From Bacteroidales bacterium (lineage in GTDB: Bacteria > Bacteroidota > Bacteroidia > Bacteroidales > F082): 34,962 nucleotides of DNA. The DNA lies in contig CAAGIO010000034.1 of assembly GCA_900769945.1 (NCBI GenBank), positions 1 to 34,962 of the forward strand. The letters are read 5' to 3'. Positions within the stretch are counted from its first letter, which is position 1. Each line of letters opens with the position of its first letter. Position numbers and translations under genes: made by a program. The notes beneath the pieces were generated by a model. That model saw only the letters and a list, made by a program, of their open reading frames with translations. It was not told the DNA's origin and searched no databases. Below, in pieces: positions 15,690 to 23,670 of the stretch.

Positions 15690-17021
15690 ATGTGTTTTCT
15701 TGACATGATACTTCTTTCGGCAGAGACGCCTTTCTTCATCGGAATGTCATGGACTTCCGCAATCTGCCTCATTATTTTTATTATGCTTCTGTTGTTGTCC
15801 GCAATCGCCTCCGGTAGTGAGACGGCGTTCTTCTCCCTTCTCCCTAACGATATCAATGAAATGGAGAACTCGGATAACCGTGCAGAGAAATTGGTCCTCG
15901 AACTCAGGAACAAGCCTAAGCAGTTTCTTGCTACTATCCTGATATTCAATAATTTAGTAAATGTGACGATTACGATATTCTCGACATATATTATGTCGCT
16001 GATGTTTAACCTTGAGGTAAACCCGTTGTGGGCGTTCATTATCAACGTGATAATAGTCACGTCTCTCCTCCTTATCTTTGGAGAGATGATTCCTAAAATC
16101 ACGGCCGCGAAAAGTGCGCGCTCGCTTGCTACGAATATCGCCCCGATGATAAAGTTCCTGATGTTTTTCTTCAAGCCTCTCAGCAGTATTCTTGTACATT
16201 CTACTTCTATCATCGATAAACGTCTCGCAAAGAAAAATGTCAACACTCTGTCAATCACTGATTTAAGTACTGCTGTCGATCTCACTACCGCTGATGAGAC
16301 GCCTGCCGATGAACGCTCTATGCTTCAAGGTATTGCCACTTTCGGGGAAAAAGAGGTGAGCGACATCATGCAGCCGCGTGTGCAGCTCTTCGCCGTGAAG
16401 CTCTCAACGCAGTTCGACAACCTTATCGAGATGGTCATACAGAACGGATTCTCACGTATCCCCGTCTATGAGGACACCCTCGATGATATTAAAGGTATTC
16501 TCTACGTGAAAGACCTTTTGCCTTTCCTTGACACTCCTGACTTCCATTGGCAACGTCTTATCCGTCAAGCCTTCTTCGTGCCTGAGAACAAGAAAATCAA
16601 CGACTTGTTCCAAGATTTCCGCTCAAAGAAGATTCATATCGCCATCGTTGTTGATGAATATGGCGGCACCTCCGGACTTGTCACCATGGAAGATGTGCTT
16701 GAAGAGATTGTTGGCGATATCAGAGATGAGTTCGATGCCGCAAACGATAACAAATTTTATCATAAGATTGATGACAACACTTATATCTTTCAAGGTCAGA
16801 CGAGTCTGGTGGACTTCTGTAAGGTGTTCGACATCAATGAGTTGTATTTTGAGGAGATAAAAGGCGAGTCGGATACCCTCGCTGGACTTATCTTGGAGAT
16901 GGAAGGGCGTATCCCGGTGGCAGGATATTCTACCTCTTACAAGGAGTTCGGCTTCGTTATCGAGAAAGCTGATAAACGCAGGATTATTGAGATAAAAGTG
17001 ACTTACAATGAGAATAAATAG
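15690..17021 (+). CDS. gldE: GldE, CNNM/CBS-domain membrane protein linked to T9SS
   Basis: GldE is a CorC/HlyC-like membrane protein needed for gliding and T9SS-dependent traits in Flavobacterium, where it works with GldD. The 443-residue protein has the CNNM (DUF21) membrane domain at about 20-185, with ASGSETAFFSLLPND near residue 35 and three to four helices. A pair of CBS domains follows at about 210-335 (DIMQPRV, GFSRIPVYEDTLDDIKGILYVKDLL, VVDEYGGTSGLVTMEDVLEEIVGDI). A CorC-HlyC C-terminal domain ends the protein. It starts 2 bases after ssb, and an ATG five codons inside (15705) is another possible start. Its end overlaps gldD by 14 bases. Here the job is probably T9SS support, not necessarily motility. 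Confidence 0.92.
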   Translation: MCFLDMILLSAETPFFIGMSWTSAICLIIFIMLLLLSAIASGSETAFFSLLPNDINEMENSDNRAEKLVLELRNKPKQFLATILIFNNLVNVTITIFSTYIMSLMFNLEVNPLWAFIINVIIVTSLLLIFGEMIPKITAAKSARSLATNIAPMIKFLMFFFKPLSSILVHSTSIIDKRLAKKNVNTLSITDLSTAVDLTTADETPADERSMLQGIATFGEKEVSDIMQPRVQLFAVKLSTQFDNLIEMVIQNGFSRIPVYEDTLDDIKGILYVKDLLPFLDTPDFHWQRLIRQAFFVPENKKINDLFQDFRSKKIHIAIVVDEYGGTSGLVTMEDVLEEIVGDIRDEFDAANDNKFYHKIDDNTYIFQGQTSLVDFCKVFDINELYFEEIKGESDTLAGLILEMEGRIPVAGYSTSYKEFGFVIEKADKRRIIEIKVTYNENK

Positions 17022-17604
17022 ATTGTTACGGTTGTCGTTCATCGTTTCAGTGGTGGGGTTGCTGTCGTTGTCGCTATCCTCTTGCTCCGATGTGCCTCAG
17101 CCCAAACCTCGCGGATATTTCCGAATCGCCCTGCCAGAGAAGCAATACGTCTCCCTCGATTCCATGAGCTACTATAGCTTCGAGTATCCCGTTTATTCCA
17201 CTATCACCCCTGATTTTCACTCTATTGAAGAAAAAGAATGGATAAACATCGAGTTCCCTTCGTTCAAAGGTACCATACATCTTTCATATAAAAAGGTAGA
17301 AAACAACCTGTCTGACTATATCGAGGACTCTTATCAGATGATTACCAAGCATATAACAAAAGCAACCGGCATTAGGGACAGCGTGGTTATTGATGCTGAC
17401 CGCGATGTGTATGGATTGATGTATTTCCTTGAAGGTGAAGGCGTTGCGTCGCCTCTGCAGTTCTACCTGACCGACAGCGTGTCGCATTTCATGCGTGGCT
17501 CTTTATATTTTAATGTCTATCCAAACAACGACTCCCTCCGTCCGGTGATTGATTTCATCACCAATGACGCCCGACATCTTGTCAATACATTAAATTGGAA
17601 ATAA
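17008..17604 (+). CDS. gldD: GldD, gliding/T9SS-associated lipoprotein
   Basis: GldD is a lipoprotein needed for gliding and for full T9SS function in Flavobacterium. The 198-residue product has a lipoprotein signal (LLSLSLSSC). The family hallmark PKPRGYFRIALPE comes right after it, and the conserved SFKGTIHLSYK and SLYFNVYPNNDSLRPVIDF segments lie near residues 90 and 172. Its start overlaps the end of gldE by 14 bases, so the pair is translationally coupled. Many Bacteroidota that do not glide keep it, so export of T9SS cargo such as the two proteins at 21567-23507 and 26914-28863 is the likelier context. Confidence 0.92.
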   Translation: MRINRLLRLSFIVSVVGLLSLSLSSCSDVPQPKPRGYFRIALPEKQYVSLDSMSYYSFEYPVYSTITPDFHSIEEKEWINIEFPSFKGTIHLSYKKVENNLSDYIEDSYQMITKHITKATGIRDSVVIDADRDVYGLMYFLEGEGVASPLQFYLTDSVSHFMRGSLYFNVYPNNDSLRPVIDFITNDARHLVNTLNWK

Positions 17605-17860
17605 TATTTTTTTGTTTTTAAATTTTTTTATAACTTCGCACCTTGAAGTGTTTGAGGATTATTGTTTGTTAATCTTTAAACATATAATTATAATTATCTG
17701 AATATCAAATATTTATAATGATAGCGCATGGTTTTGATGTGGCTTTTTTGAATAAGCAAAGTGTTGTTGGTCAGCCCTCATATAGTTGGTTTGTACAAAA
17801 GTGTATGCGTTATCTCTGAAAAATAATTGGAAAAAGAAAGTTTAACAAAATATTAGCTAA

Positions 17861-19534
17861 ATGAAAAAAGTAACTATCTCCCTGTTCCTATGTCTCACGT
17901 TTCTTTTGCTAAATGCTCAGAAGCAGAATTACTCCATCATGATGTCGCAACAAGATGATGGCACCTGCATGTATATGCGCAGCTCTCTTGAAATGGTGTA
18001 TCTCGACTCGGACTATTTCCCAAACAAAGAGCTCGTTGATGCGTCGTGGAACAATTTCATGGATCCGGAAAGGAATTTTCCGAACCAATACAATAAGCAC
18101 TGCGCAAATATCGGTGTCGTGAGCCTTCCTGTTGACCCGGAGAATGAGGAAGCTATGACGAAGGCGTTGACAAGATATATTAATAATAATAAGGTGGCGA
18201 ACAGGATAGTGCAACGATGGTTCAACTATAATCCAAGGGGGACAATAAACTATGACATCGATTATCCGGAGAACCCGGAGGCCAAGATAAACATGCAGAC
18301 TGTTTTTGAGCGTGGATACTATACGGTGAACGCCGGCGACGAGGATGTCACTATGAATTCATTGAAAAGAGATAAGGATATAATGATAAAGGAGCTCTCA
18401 ATGAAACTCCTTCCGTTTACCTTTATGACATTTACCAAACTGTCATTCATTGAAAATGAGCCTGTTGCCGCTGCTGTAAGAGACGCAGCCATCATCGCCG
18501 CCCGCTTGACGCGCGACAAGGCTATTGAGAATGGCTCAAACCCTGATATGGCCAACATGATATGTAATATCGCGGAAACAGCTGCTCATGCCACCTATCT
18601 CGCTACAAAAGACGGCTACACCTTGAAATCTTATACATGGCTCTATCGCCTTGTGTGGGACGACGAGACCGAAAGGTATTTCAATGATAAGGTGATTCAA
18701 AATCCAGAGTTGCTTTTGACTTCTGACCGCTTTAAGATGGAATATGTTGATTGTCAGTCTAATTCAAGTGTTGTCCTGATATCTATCAATAAGTCGTTTG
18801 GAGAGATTATCGACCTTGCTATTGTGCGTAACCTGAATAATGTTTTCAAGAAACTTCAGGACCGTAACGATGTCTTCAAGGTGTGGACCCCGATTCTCGA
18901 TTTCTACAGTCTTGTAAGCCCAAACCTCTCAGCTCCAATAAAGGTTGAAAATGGTGTCATCACGGCTGAAATCGGTACAAAAGAAGGACTTAGAGGCGGT
19001 GAGGTCTTCTCTGTCGTTGACGAAGATGGCAATTTCTATGGCTATGCTGAGGTGAAAAAAGGAAAGATATGGGACAATGACGAGGGTTTCGGTGCGGAGG
19101 CATCATGCTATTATAAACCGCAGTTGGATAAGAAAGGCAATATGGTTACAGCAACCACATTTAAACCTAAGAAATTGAAAAACGCTCGTACCGGCCTGCT
19201 TCTCGTGAACCCGCGACCACCTAAGAGACCGGTGGTAACAGCAAGGATTGGTACAAAAGAAGGTGTAGAGCCGGGCGATAAATTCAAAGTGTATCAATAT
19301 GATGTGCAGACGGGAAAACTTATTGTCAAAGGCACTGTGAAAGCAGTGAAAGGAAAAATCTGGGACAACTATTATTATAACGATGTGAGAAACGAGATGC
19401 GCCTCAATAGTAGGGAGACGATGATGAATGTGCCTCTCAAAAACAGAGATAAGGACGGACTAAAATGCACCGCAACAACGTTCAAGGGTTGTAAGAATGT
19501 TCGCCCCGGAATGTTTATCCGTAAAGTCAAGTGA
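17861..19534 (+). CDS. Secreted protein with duplicated C-terminal domain, function unknown
   Basis: I do not recognise this 557-residue protein. It has a signal peptide (KVTISLFLCLTFLLLNAQ) and no lipobox or T9SS tail. The first 365 residues hold a possible helical hydrophobic part (about 190-245, ELSMKLLPFTFMTFTKLSF). The C-terminus holds two related domains at about 367-458 and 459-557. Both share the pattern IGTKEG-x(3)-GD/E-x-F-x-V near their start, then KGKIWDN, then a TATTFK motif before a glycine turn. IGTKEGL/VxxGD resembles the small beta-barrel modules in Bacteroidota outer-membrane or curli-like proteins, but that is a guess. It is a single gene. A weak TAACTTCG element lies at 17631-17638, leaving a leader of about 220 bases with no clear fold. 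Confidence 0.75.
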   Translation: MKKVTISLFLCLTFLLLNAQKQNYSIMMSQQDDGTCMYMRSSLEMVYLDSDYFPNKELVDASWNNFMDPERNFPNQYNKHCANIGVVSLPVDPENEEAMTKALTRYINNNKVANRIVQRWFNYNPRGTINYDIDYPENPEAKINMQTVFERGYYTVNAGDEDVTMNSLKRDKDIMIKELSMKLLPFTFMTFTKLSFIENEPVAAAVRDAAIIAARLTRDKAIENGSNPDMANMICNIAETAAHATYLATKDGYTLKSYTWLYRLVWDDETERYFNDKVIQNPELLLTSDRFKMEYVDCQSNSSVVLISINKSFGEIIDLAIVRNLNNVFKKLQDRNDVFKVWTPILDFYSLVSPNLSAPIKVENGVITAEIGTKEGLRGGEVFSVVDEDGNFYGYAEVKKGKIWDNDEGFGAEASCYYKPQLDKKGNMVTATTFKPKKLKNARTGLLLVNPRPPKRPVVTARIGTKEGVEPGDKFKVYQYDVQTGKLIVKGTVKAVKGKIWDNYYYNDVRNEMRLNSRETMMNVPLKNRDKDGLKCTATTFKGCKNVRPGMFIRKVK

Positions 19535-19565
19535 GACACTGAACTATATCAGTTAATTACATTGC

Positions 19566-19610
19566 CATAGAGGTCGCGTCAGAATCATTTTACCCTACAC
19601 GGCCTCTATG
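19566..19610 (+). terminator. Hairpin after the duplicated-domain protein gene
   Basis: CATAGAGG and CCTCTATG form an 8-bp stem with a long loop of 29 bases, followed by TCTTTTGCC. It is a weak intrinsic terminator candidate. Confidence 0.4.
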
Positions 19611-19670
19611 TCTTTTGCCATCTCTTTACCTTTTCAAAAGAAAGATGTTATTATAATTAAAATTTTTTGC

Positions 19671-19700
19671 TTGTTTTTTGTAAAAAATATTGTATCTTTG
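19671..19700 (+). promoter_or_regulatory. Promoter of corA (TTG-N19-TATCTTTG)
   Basis: TTG at 19671-19673 and TATCTTTG at 19693-19700 are 19 bases apart, a full match to the Bacteroidota vegetative promoter. It implies a leader of about 100 bases before the corA ATG at 19808. A short hairpin (CCACTA-CTA-TAGTGG, 19763-19777) lies within the leader, followed by a T6 run. Confidence 0.65.
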
Positions 19701-19807
19701 CACGTTTTGGAGAAAACGATTAACGAATGTAGAATTGTTAAACATAAATGATTGGGGATTATCCACTACTATAGTGGCCTTGTCATTTTTTAAAGAAAGG
19801 GGGAAGC

Positions 19808-20731
19808 ATGATAGAGTCCTTGAAAATCGGTTCACTTATTTGGCGTCATGTTACAAATCCTGATGAGGAGGATTTTAAGTTTCTAAGAGAAAATTTCCAT
19901 TTCCACCCCTTGGACATAGAGGACTGCAAGTCGGCCAACCAGCGTCCGAAAATAGATATCTACGATGACTATTACTTCCTGATTCTTCAATATCCTAATT
20001 TTGACCGTCAGAACAGGTTTATCCGTACTAAAGAGGTGAAGTTCTTCTGGGGAAGAGAATACATCATAACTATTGAAAAATCAGCGTGGTATGTGAGCCA
20101 GCTGTTTAATGAGTATCAGGAACGTGACCCGCAAGAGCTTTCCGATAATATTAGGACTTCTGATATTCTATTATATCGTATCTTTGAGAAGCTGATGAAA
20201 GAGTCGTTATACCTGCTTAAGAAGGAAGGCCTTGACCTTGAACTGATTAATAGGGAGCTGTTTGGCTCGAAGCAGGTGAAGATTATCGAGAGGATTAGTA
20301 TCACGAGGAAAAATATTATCACAATAAACACTATTTTCAAGCCGCAGCTCAGGGTGTTCCACGCTTTTGAGACAGGACAGATTCGGGGCTTCGGCGACTT
20401 GGAGTATATGGAAGACTATTGGGGCAATATCCTTGACTACTACCAGAAGGTATGGGACATGACGGAGGATTACGAGGACTTGATTGAAGGTCTGTCGAAG
20501 ACATTCGACTCCATGCAGACCAACAAGACGAACGAGATTATGAAGATTCTCACCCTTATCTCGTCTATTATTCTTCCTTTGACTTTTGTCACTGGGTTGT
20601 TTGGAATGAATGTGGTGTTCCCGTTTATTCCGGAAGGCTCTTTGCTTGCATTTTGGATTATCCTTGGGGTGATGGTTGTTCTTGGTGTTGGTCTCACCCT
20701 GTTCTTCCGTCACCGCAGATGGTGGTTCTAA
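19808..20731 (+). CDS. corA: CorA-family magnesium/cobalt transporter
   Basis: CorA forms a pentameric channel for Mg2+ (and Co2+/Ni2+) in the inner membrane. The 307-residue protein has the long alpha/beta cytoplasmic domain, then two membrane helices at the C-terminus. The selectivity motif GMN stands at 266-268 in TGLFGMNVVFPF, just after the first helix. The Arg/Trp-rich end RHRRWWF is typical of the family. An AAGGGGG-type ribosome binding site precedes the ATG. It is a single gene with its own promoter and a very strong terminator. The leader hairpin may matter for control, but I see no known Mg riboswitch. Confidence 0.94.
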   Translation: MIESLKIGSLIWRHVTNPDEEDFKFLRENFHFHPLDIEDCKSANQRPKIDIYDDYYFLILQYPNFDRQNRFIRTKEVKFFWGREYIITIEKSAWYVSQLFNEYQERDPQELSDNIRTSDILLYRIFEKLMKESLYLLKKEGLDLELINRELFGSKQVKIIERISITRKNIITINTIFKPQLRVFHAFETGQIRGFGDLEYMEDYWGNILDYYQKVWDMTEDYEDLIEGLSKTFDSMQTNKTNEIMKILTLISSIILPLTFVTGLFGMNVVFPFIPEGSLLAFWIILGVMVVLGVGLTLFFRHRRWWF

Positions 20732-20766
20732 AGTGATGATAAAACAAGATATCATTTGTTCTTAAT

Positions 20767-20803
20767 AATTCAAGCGGGATGCCTTTGGCATCCCGCTTGA
20801 ATT
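20767..20803. terminator. Strong 17-bp hairpin after corA
   Basis: AATTCAAGCGGGATGCC, a 3-base TTT loop, and the exact complement form a perfect 17-bp stem. It is symmetric, so it can serve corA (plus) and read-through from the lipoprotein gene (minus). Confidence 0.75.
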
Positions 20804-20922
20804 TGTACGCTCGGCGTATATCCGAACTATCTCTTTGACTTGTGTCAAATAATGATATGTCTTTCTAATACTTTGGCAATGAATAATATTTTGTCAAAAT
20901 AACTGCGGTGTGCAGGTGTCTA

Positions 20923-21474
20923 TTATTCTACCTCAAAAGAGTTGCATTCCACATGGTAGAACACAAGAGGCTGGCCGTTGTTTTCCTCAATTTTCTTGCG
21001 GAAGGCGTTAATCTGTGCGAGTTCCGGGTTTTCGATGTTGTTGTCAACTTCTATTCCAGCTGCCTTGTTTTCTGTTCCGCAGTGTCCCTCTGCTTCTTGT
21101 GCCTCGCCTTTGGCTATGCTTGCGTTCACTTGTCTCTCCCATTCCTGCAGGTAGCCTTCGTCGATGGTGTTTGTTATTTTTACGATGCCTTTCACTGTAT
21201 AGGTTTTTCCAATAGTCTCCTTGTCAAAAGGCTTCATGTCGGTGTTTGTGAACACTGTTACCAACGTCTCGCCGCCTTCTGTCGGTGAGAGGAATAGTTT
21301 TCTTCCGCTATGGCTGCAGATGTGTTGTGCTACGCCTTTGATGGTGACTTCTTGGCCCACAAGGTCTTTGGCTTTTGTTGCGAAGTCATTGATGGAGACG
21401 CTGTTGTTTGAGCAGGAAGAAAAAAATGAAAGAGTAACTATTGACAATAATAAGAGTAGGATGTGTTTTTTCAT
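20923..21474 (-). CDS. Small lipoprotein with OB-fold-like domain, function unknown
   Basis: The 183-residue product has a lipoprotein signal (LSFFSSC). A segment that reads like an OB-fold follows at about 38-105: VGQEVTIKGVAQHICSHSGRKLFL, ending in YTVKGIVK. The strands carry the sequence HICSH and, further on, HCG near 133, a possible metal- or heme-type set of ligands. The end YHVECNSFEVE contains a further conserved-looking Cys. I recognise it only as a Bacteroidales-type hypothetical lipoprotein. It is a single gene facing corA tail to tail, and no clear promoter element is seen before it. A nucleic-acid role is unlikely because the protein is exported. Confidence 0.7.
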   Translation of the reverse strand: MKKHILLLLLSIVTLSFFSSCSNNSVSINDFATKAKDLVGQEVTIKGVAQHICSHSGRKLFLSPTEGGETLVTVFTNTDMKPFDKETIGKTYTVKGIVKITNTIDEGYLQEWERQVNASIAKGEAQEAEGHCGTENKAAGIEVDNNIENPELAQINAFRKKIEENNGQPLVFYHVECNSFEVE

Positions 21475-21511
21475 AAGTTTAGTTTTATATGATATTAATT
21501 GACAAAGGCAT

Positions 21512-21541
21512 AAAGCCGGAGTGGAATCCCGCTCCGGCTTT
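21512..21541 (-). terminator. Terminator of the first T9SS-exported protein gene
   Basis: AAAGCCGGAG and CTCCGGCTTT form a perfect 10-bp stem with a 10-base loop, 26 bases after the stop of the gene at 21567. On the minus strand it is followed by ATGCCTTTG, so the U tract is weak. Confidence 0.6.
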
Positions 21542-21566
21542 AAACATGAATTATTGTATGTTAAAA

Positions 21567-23507
21567 TTATTTAACAACGACTTTAGTTGTCTTGCTGAAA
21601 CCGTTTGCGCTTACAGTGCAGAAATATACGCCGCTTGCGAGGTCGATGTTAATAGTGTTGTTACCTGTTGAGAGGTTCTTGTTGAAGCTCTTAACTGTCT
21701 GGCCAGCGAGGTTTGAGAATGTGATTGTTGCGTCTGCACTCATTGCTGCGCTGATGCAGATGTAGTCTGTTGCTGGGTTAGGATAGATGTTGTTAACAAC
21801 GTCTTTAGCTTCTGTTTCTTCAACAGCGACATATTCTGAAGTGACCTTAACAACTGAGATGTAGTTGTCAGATGCTGCAGGCTGTGTTGCATTTGTGCCC
21901 CAGTAGAGACCGATGACGTCGTCACCGCTGTATGAGAAGATGAACTCGTTCTCGTTGACAGGGTTCTGTACACCATTGACGAACACTGTTTCTGTGTATT
22001 GGTACATTGGGTCGTCGCAAACATTGTCGGCTGCTACCATCCAGACGTCTGAGTCAGCGTCTTTGTAGCTGATCAAGGTGCTTCTGTAGTAGCATTGTCC
22101 GTCGTCACGTCCCATATCTGGGCATGAGTAAGCAACTGCTACGTTACCTGCTGGGTCAACGGCGATAGCTGGAGTTGCTGATAAGCCCATCCAGTGGTTG
22201 ATATAGTCGGCTTCTTTGTAGAATTTGTCTGATTCGAACTCGGTCCAGTAAGTCTCCGGGTCTGGTTTAATCCAGCCGCAGAAAGCGATGCTGTCGTCCT
22301 CGCGGTGAGCTACATAACCTGATTGGTCTGGGATAGGCCACCAGAGTCTCAAAGCGTGGTGTGGGTTGCCGTCAGGTGATTGGATAGGAGCCTCGTGAGT
22401 CTCGTTCCAGTAGTAAACACCATCAACGGCTAAGCCGTACCAGTAGTTGTAAGTGTCGCCAAGTTCTTGGTGAGCGAACTCGAAGCAGTTCATTGCAACG
22501 TGGGCCATACCGTTGTTGTCGATAGCGATAGCTGCGTTGTTAGCTGCAAAGAGAGTGTCGGTGTAAACTGATGCTGGGTCGTTTGTCCAGTCGAGGTTGT
22601 AGTATGGGTTCTCCCAGATCATTGTTCTCTCCCATGTGAGACCGTTGTCTGTTGATTTGAACATCTCTGTGCCACCCATTACTGAGCCTGAATAGAGGAT
22701 AGCTACGACGTCACCGTTAGCTGCGATAGCGTAGTCGTCAGCTGAGTAGATGTCTTCGTGTGCGTCATATTCTGCCAATGGTGAGTAGTTGCATGTCCAG
22801 TCTGTACCGTTTTCTGAACGGAAATAGATCTGTGTCTGGACTGTTGTTGTTCCTTGGAATTGGATGTCGGCAGCGATGTGGATGATGTCGTGGTTAGCAC
22901 CAGATGTTGCTATTCTTGGCCATGATGGTGTAGCATCATTGGTGTATCCTTCTGGCACCTGTACAGGAAGCTTGCCTGTTCCAGTGATTGGTAACCATTC
23001 GCCTTCTCCTGCGACCTCTCTGTAGAATACATAGATGCCGTCAGCGTGGCAGGCTAAGATTTCACCGTTTGCACCATACTGTGCGATTGAAGGCCAACCT
23101 GTTCTGATGTTCTCAACACGTGATTCTGGCTCATCGCCCCACTCGCCGCCTGAGTAGAAGTTATAACCTGTACCACGGTCAGTGGCTTGCTGGTTAGCCT
23201 CGTGTGACATTGTTGCTACTACAGCGATGTCGCCGTTGGCTTTCTGGTACATACGGTTTGCAATAAAAGCGTTTGACTGTAAATCGTAGTTTGTGTAGAA
23301 CACGTCAGCGATTTCCATGTTGAGTGATTTGTTGACGACAACGCTCTTTACTGCGTCTGATTTGAATGACTGTGATTCAAATTGTTCTGTTCCGAGAACA
23401 GCTTTGTTCCTGTTAGCAACACCCATACGGAGTTCGGATTTTGCTACCTGTGCGAATGCACCAAGGCTCAAGACAAGACCAAAAGTAAGTAATAAACCTT
23501 TTTTCAT
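21567..23507 (-). CDS. T9SS-exported protein with Asp-box (sialidase-like) repeats
   Basis: The 646-residue protein has a signal peptide (LLLTFGLVLSLGAFAQ) and a type A T9SS sorting domain over the last 75 residues (IYPNPATDYICI, then LAGQTVKSFNKNLSTG, GVYFCTVSANGF, KTTKVVVK). It should cross the outer membrane through the SprA pore and be fixed to the surface or released. The central part looks like a beta-propeller: it has an Asp-box S-T-D-N-G-L-T-W and repeated SIAQYG / IAIDNNG / IAVDPAGNVAVAYS motifs. Enzyme residues of a true sialidase are not evident, so a binding role is as likely. It is paralogous to the protein at 26914-28863. Confidence 0.88.
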   Translation of the reverse strand: MKKGLLLTFGLVLSLGAFAQVAKSELRMGVANRNKAVLGTEQFESQSFKSDAVKSVVVNKSLNMEIADVFYTNYDLQSNAFIANRMYQKANGDIAVVATMSHEANQQATDRGTGYNFYSGGEWGDEPESRVENIRTGWPSIAQYGANGEILACHADGIYVFYREVAGEGEWLPITGTGKLPVQVPEGYTNDATPSWPRIATSGANHDIIHIAADIQFQGTTTVQTQIYFRSENGTDWTCNYSPLAEYDAHEDIYSADDYAIAANGDVVAILYSGSVMGGTEMFKSTDNGLTWERTMIWENPYYNLDWTNDPASVYTDTLFAANNAAIAIDNNGMAHVAMNCFEFAHQELGDTYNYWYGLAVDGVYYWNETHEAPIQSPDGNPHHALRLWWPIPDQSGYVAHREDDSIAFCGWIKPDPETYWTEFESDKFYKEADYINHWMGLSATPAIAVDPAGNVAVAYSCPDMGRDDGQCYYRSTLISYKDADSDVWMVAADNVCDDPMYQYTETVFVNGVQNPVNENEFIFSYSGDDVIGLYWGTNATQPAASDNYISVVKVTSEYVAVEETEAKDVVNNIYPNPATDYICISAAMSADATITFSNLAGQTVKSFNKNLSTGNNTINIDLASGVYFCTVSANGFSKTTKVVVK

Positions 23508-23546
23508 TTTAAATTTAAATTAGTTATTAATCATAAAATTTGCTTG

Positions 23547-23554
23547 CAAAGATA
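23547..23554 (-). promoter_or_regulatory. -7 element for the first T9SS-exported protein
   Basis: The minus strand reads TATCTTTG 40 bases upstream of the start codon. No TTG lies at the standard spacing. The 163-base gap is shared with the divergent GH92 gene, for which only a weak TAATTTTA match is visible (about 23637-23644). Confidence 0.45.
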
Positions 23555-23670
23555 ATAAAGTTTTTGCTACTTGTCGCTTATTTTTCCAGAATAATTATTT
23601 TTTTTGAAAATAATCCATCATTTAAAAAAATAGTTGTAATTTTATACCCTCAATAAATAACATTATCTTC

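Noticed and set aside
15690..17604. gldE-gldD as evidence that the organism glides
   Set aside because: These genes are retained in non-gliding Bacteroidota with a T9SS, and no other gliding genes such as sprB are present in the window.
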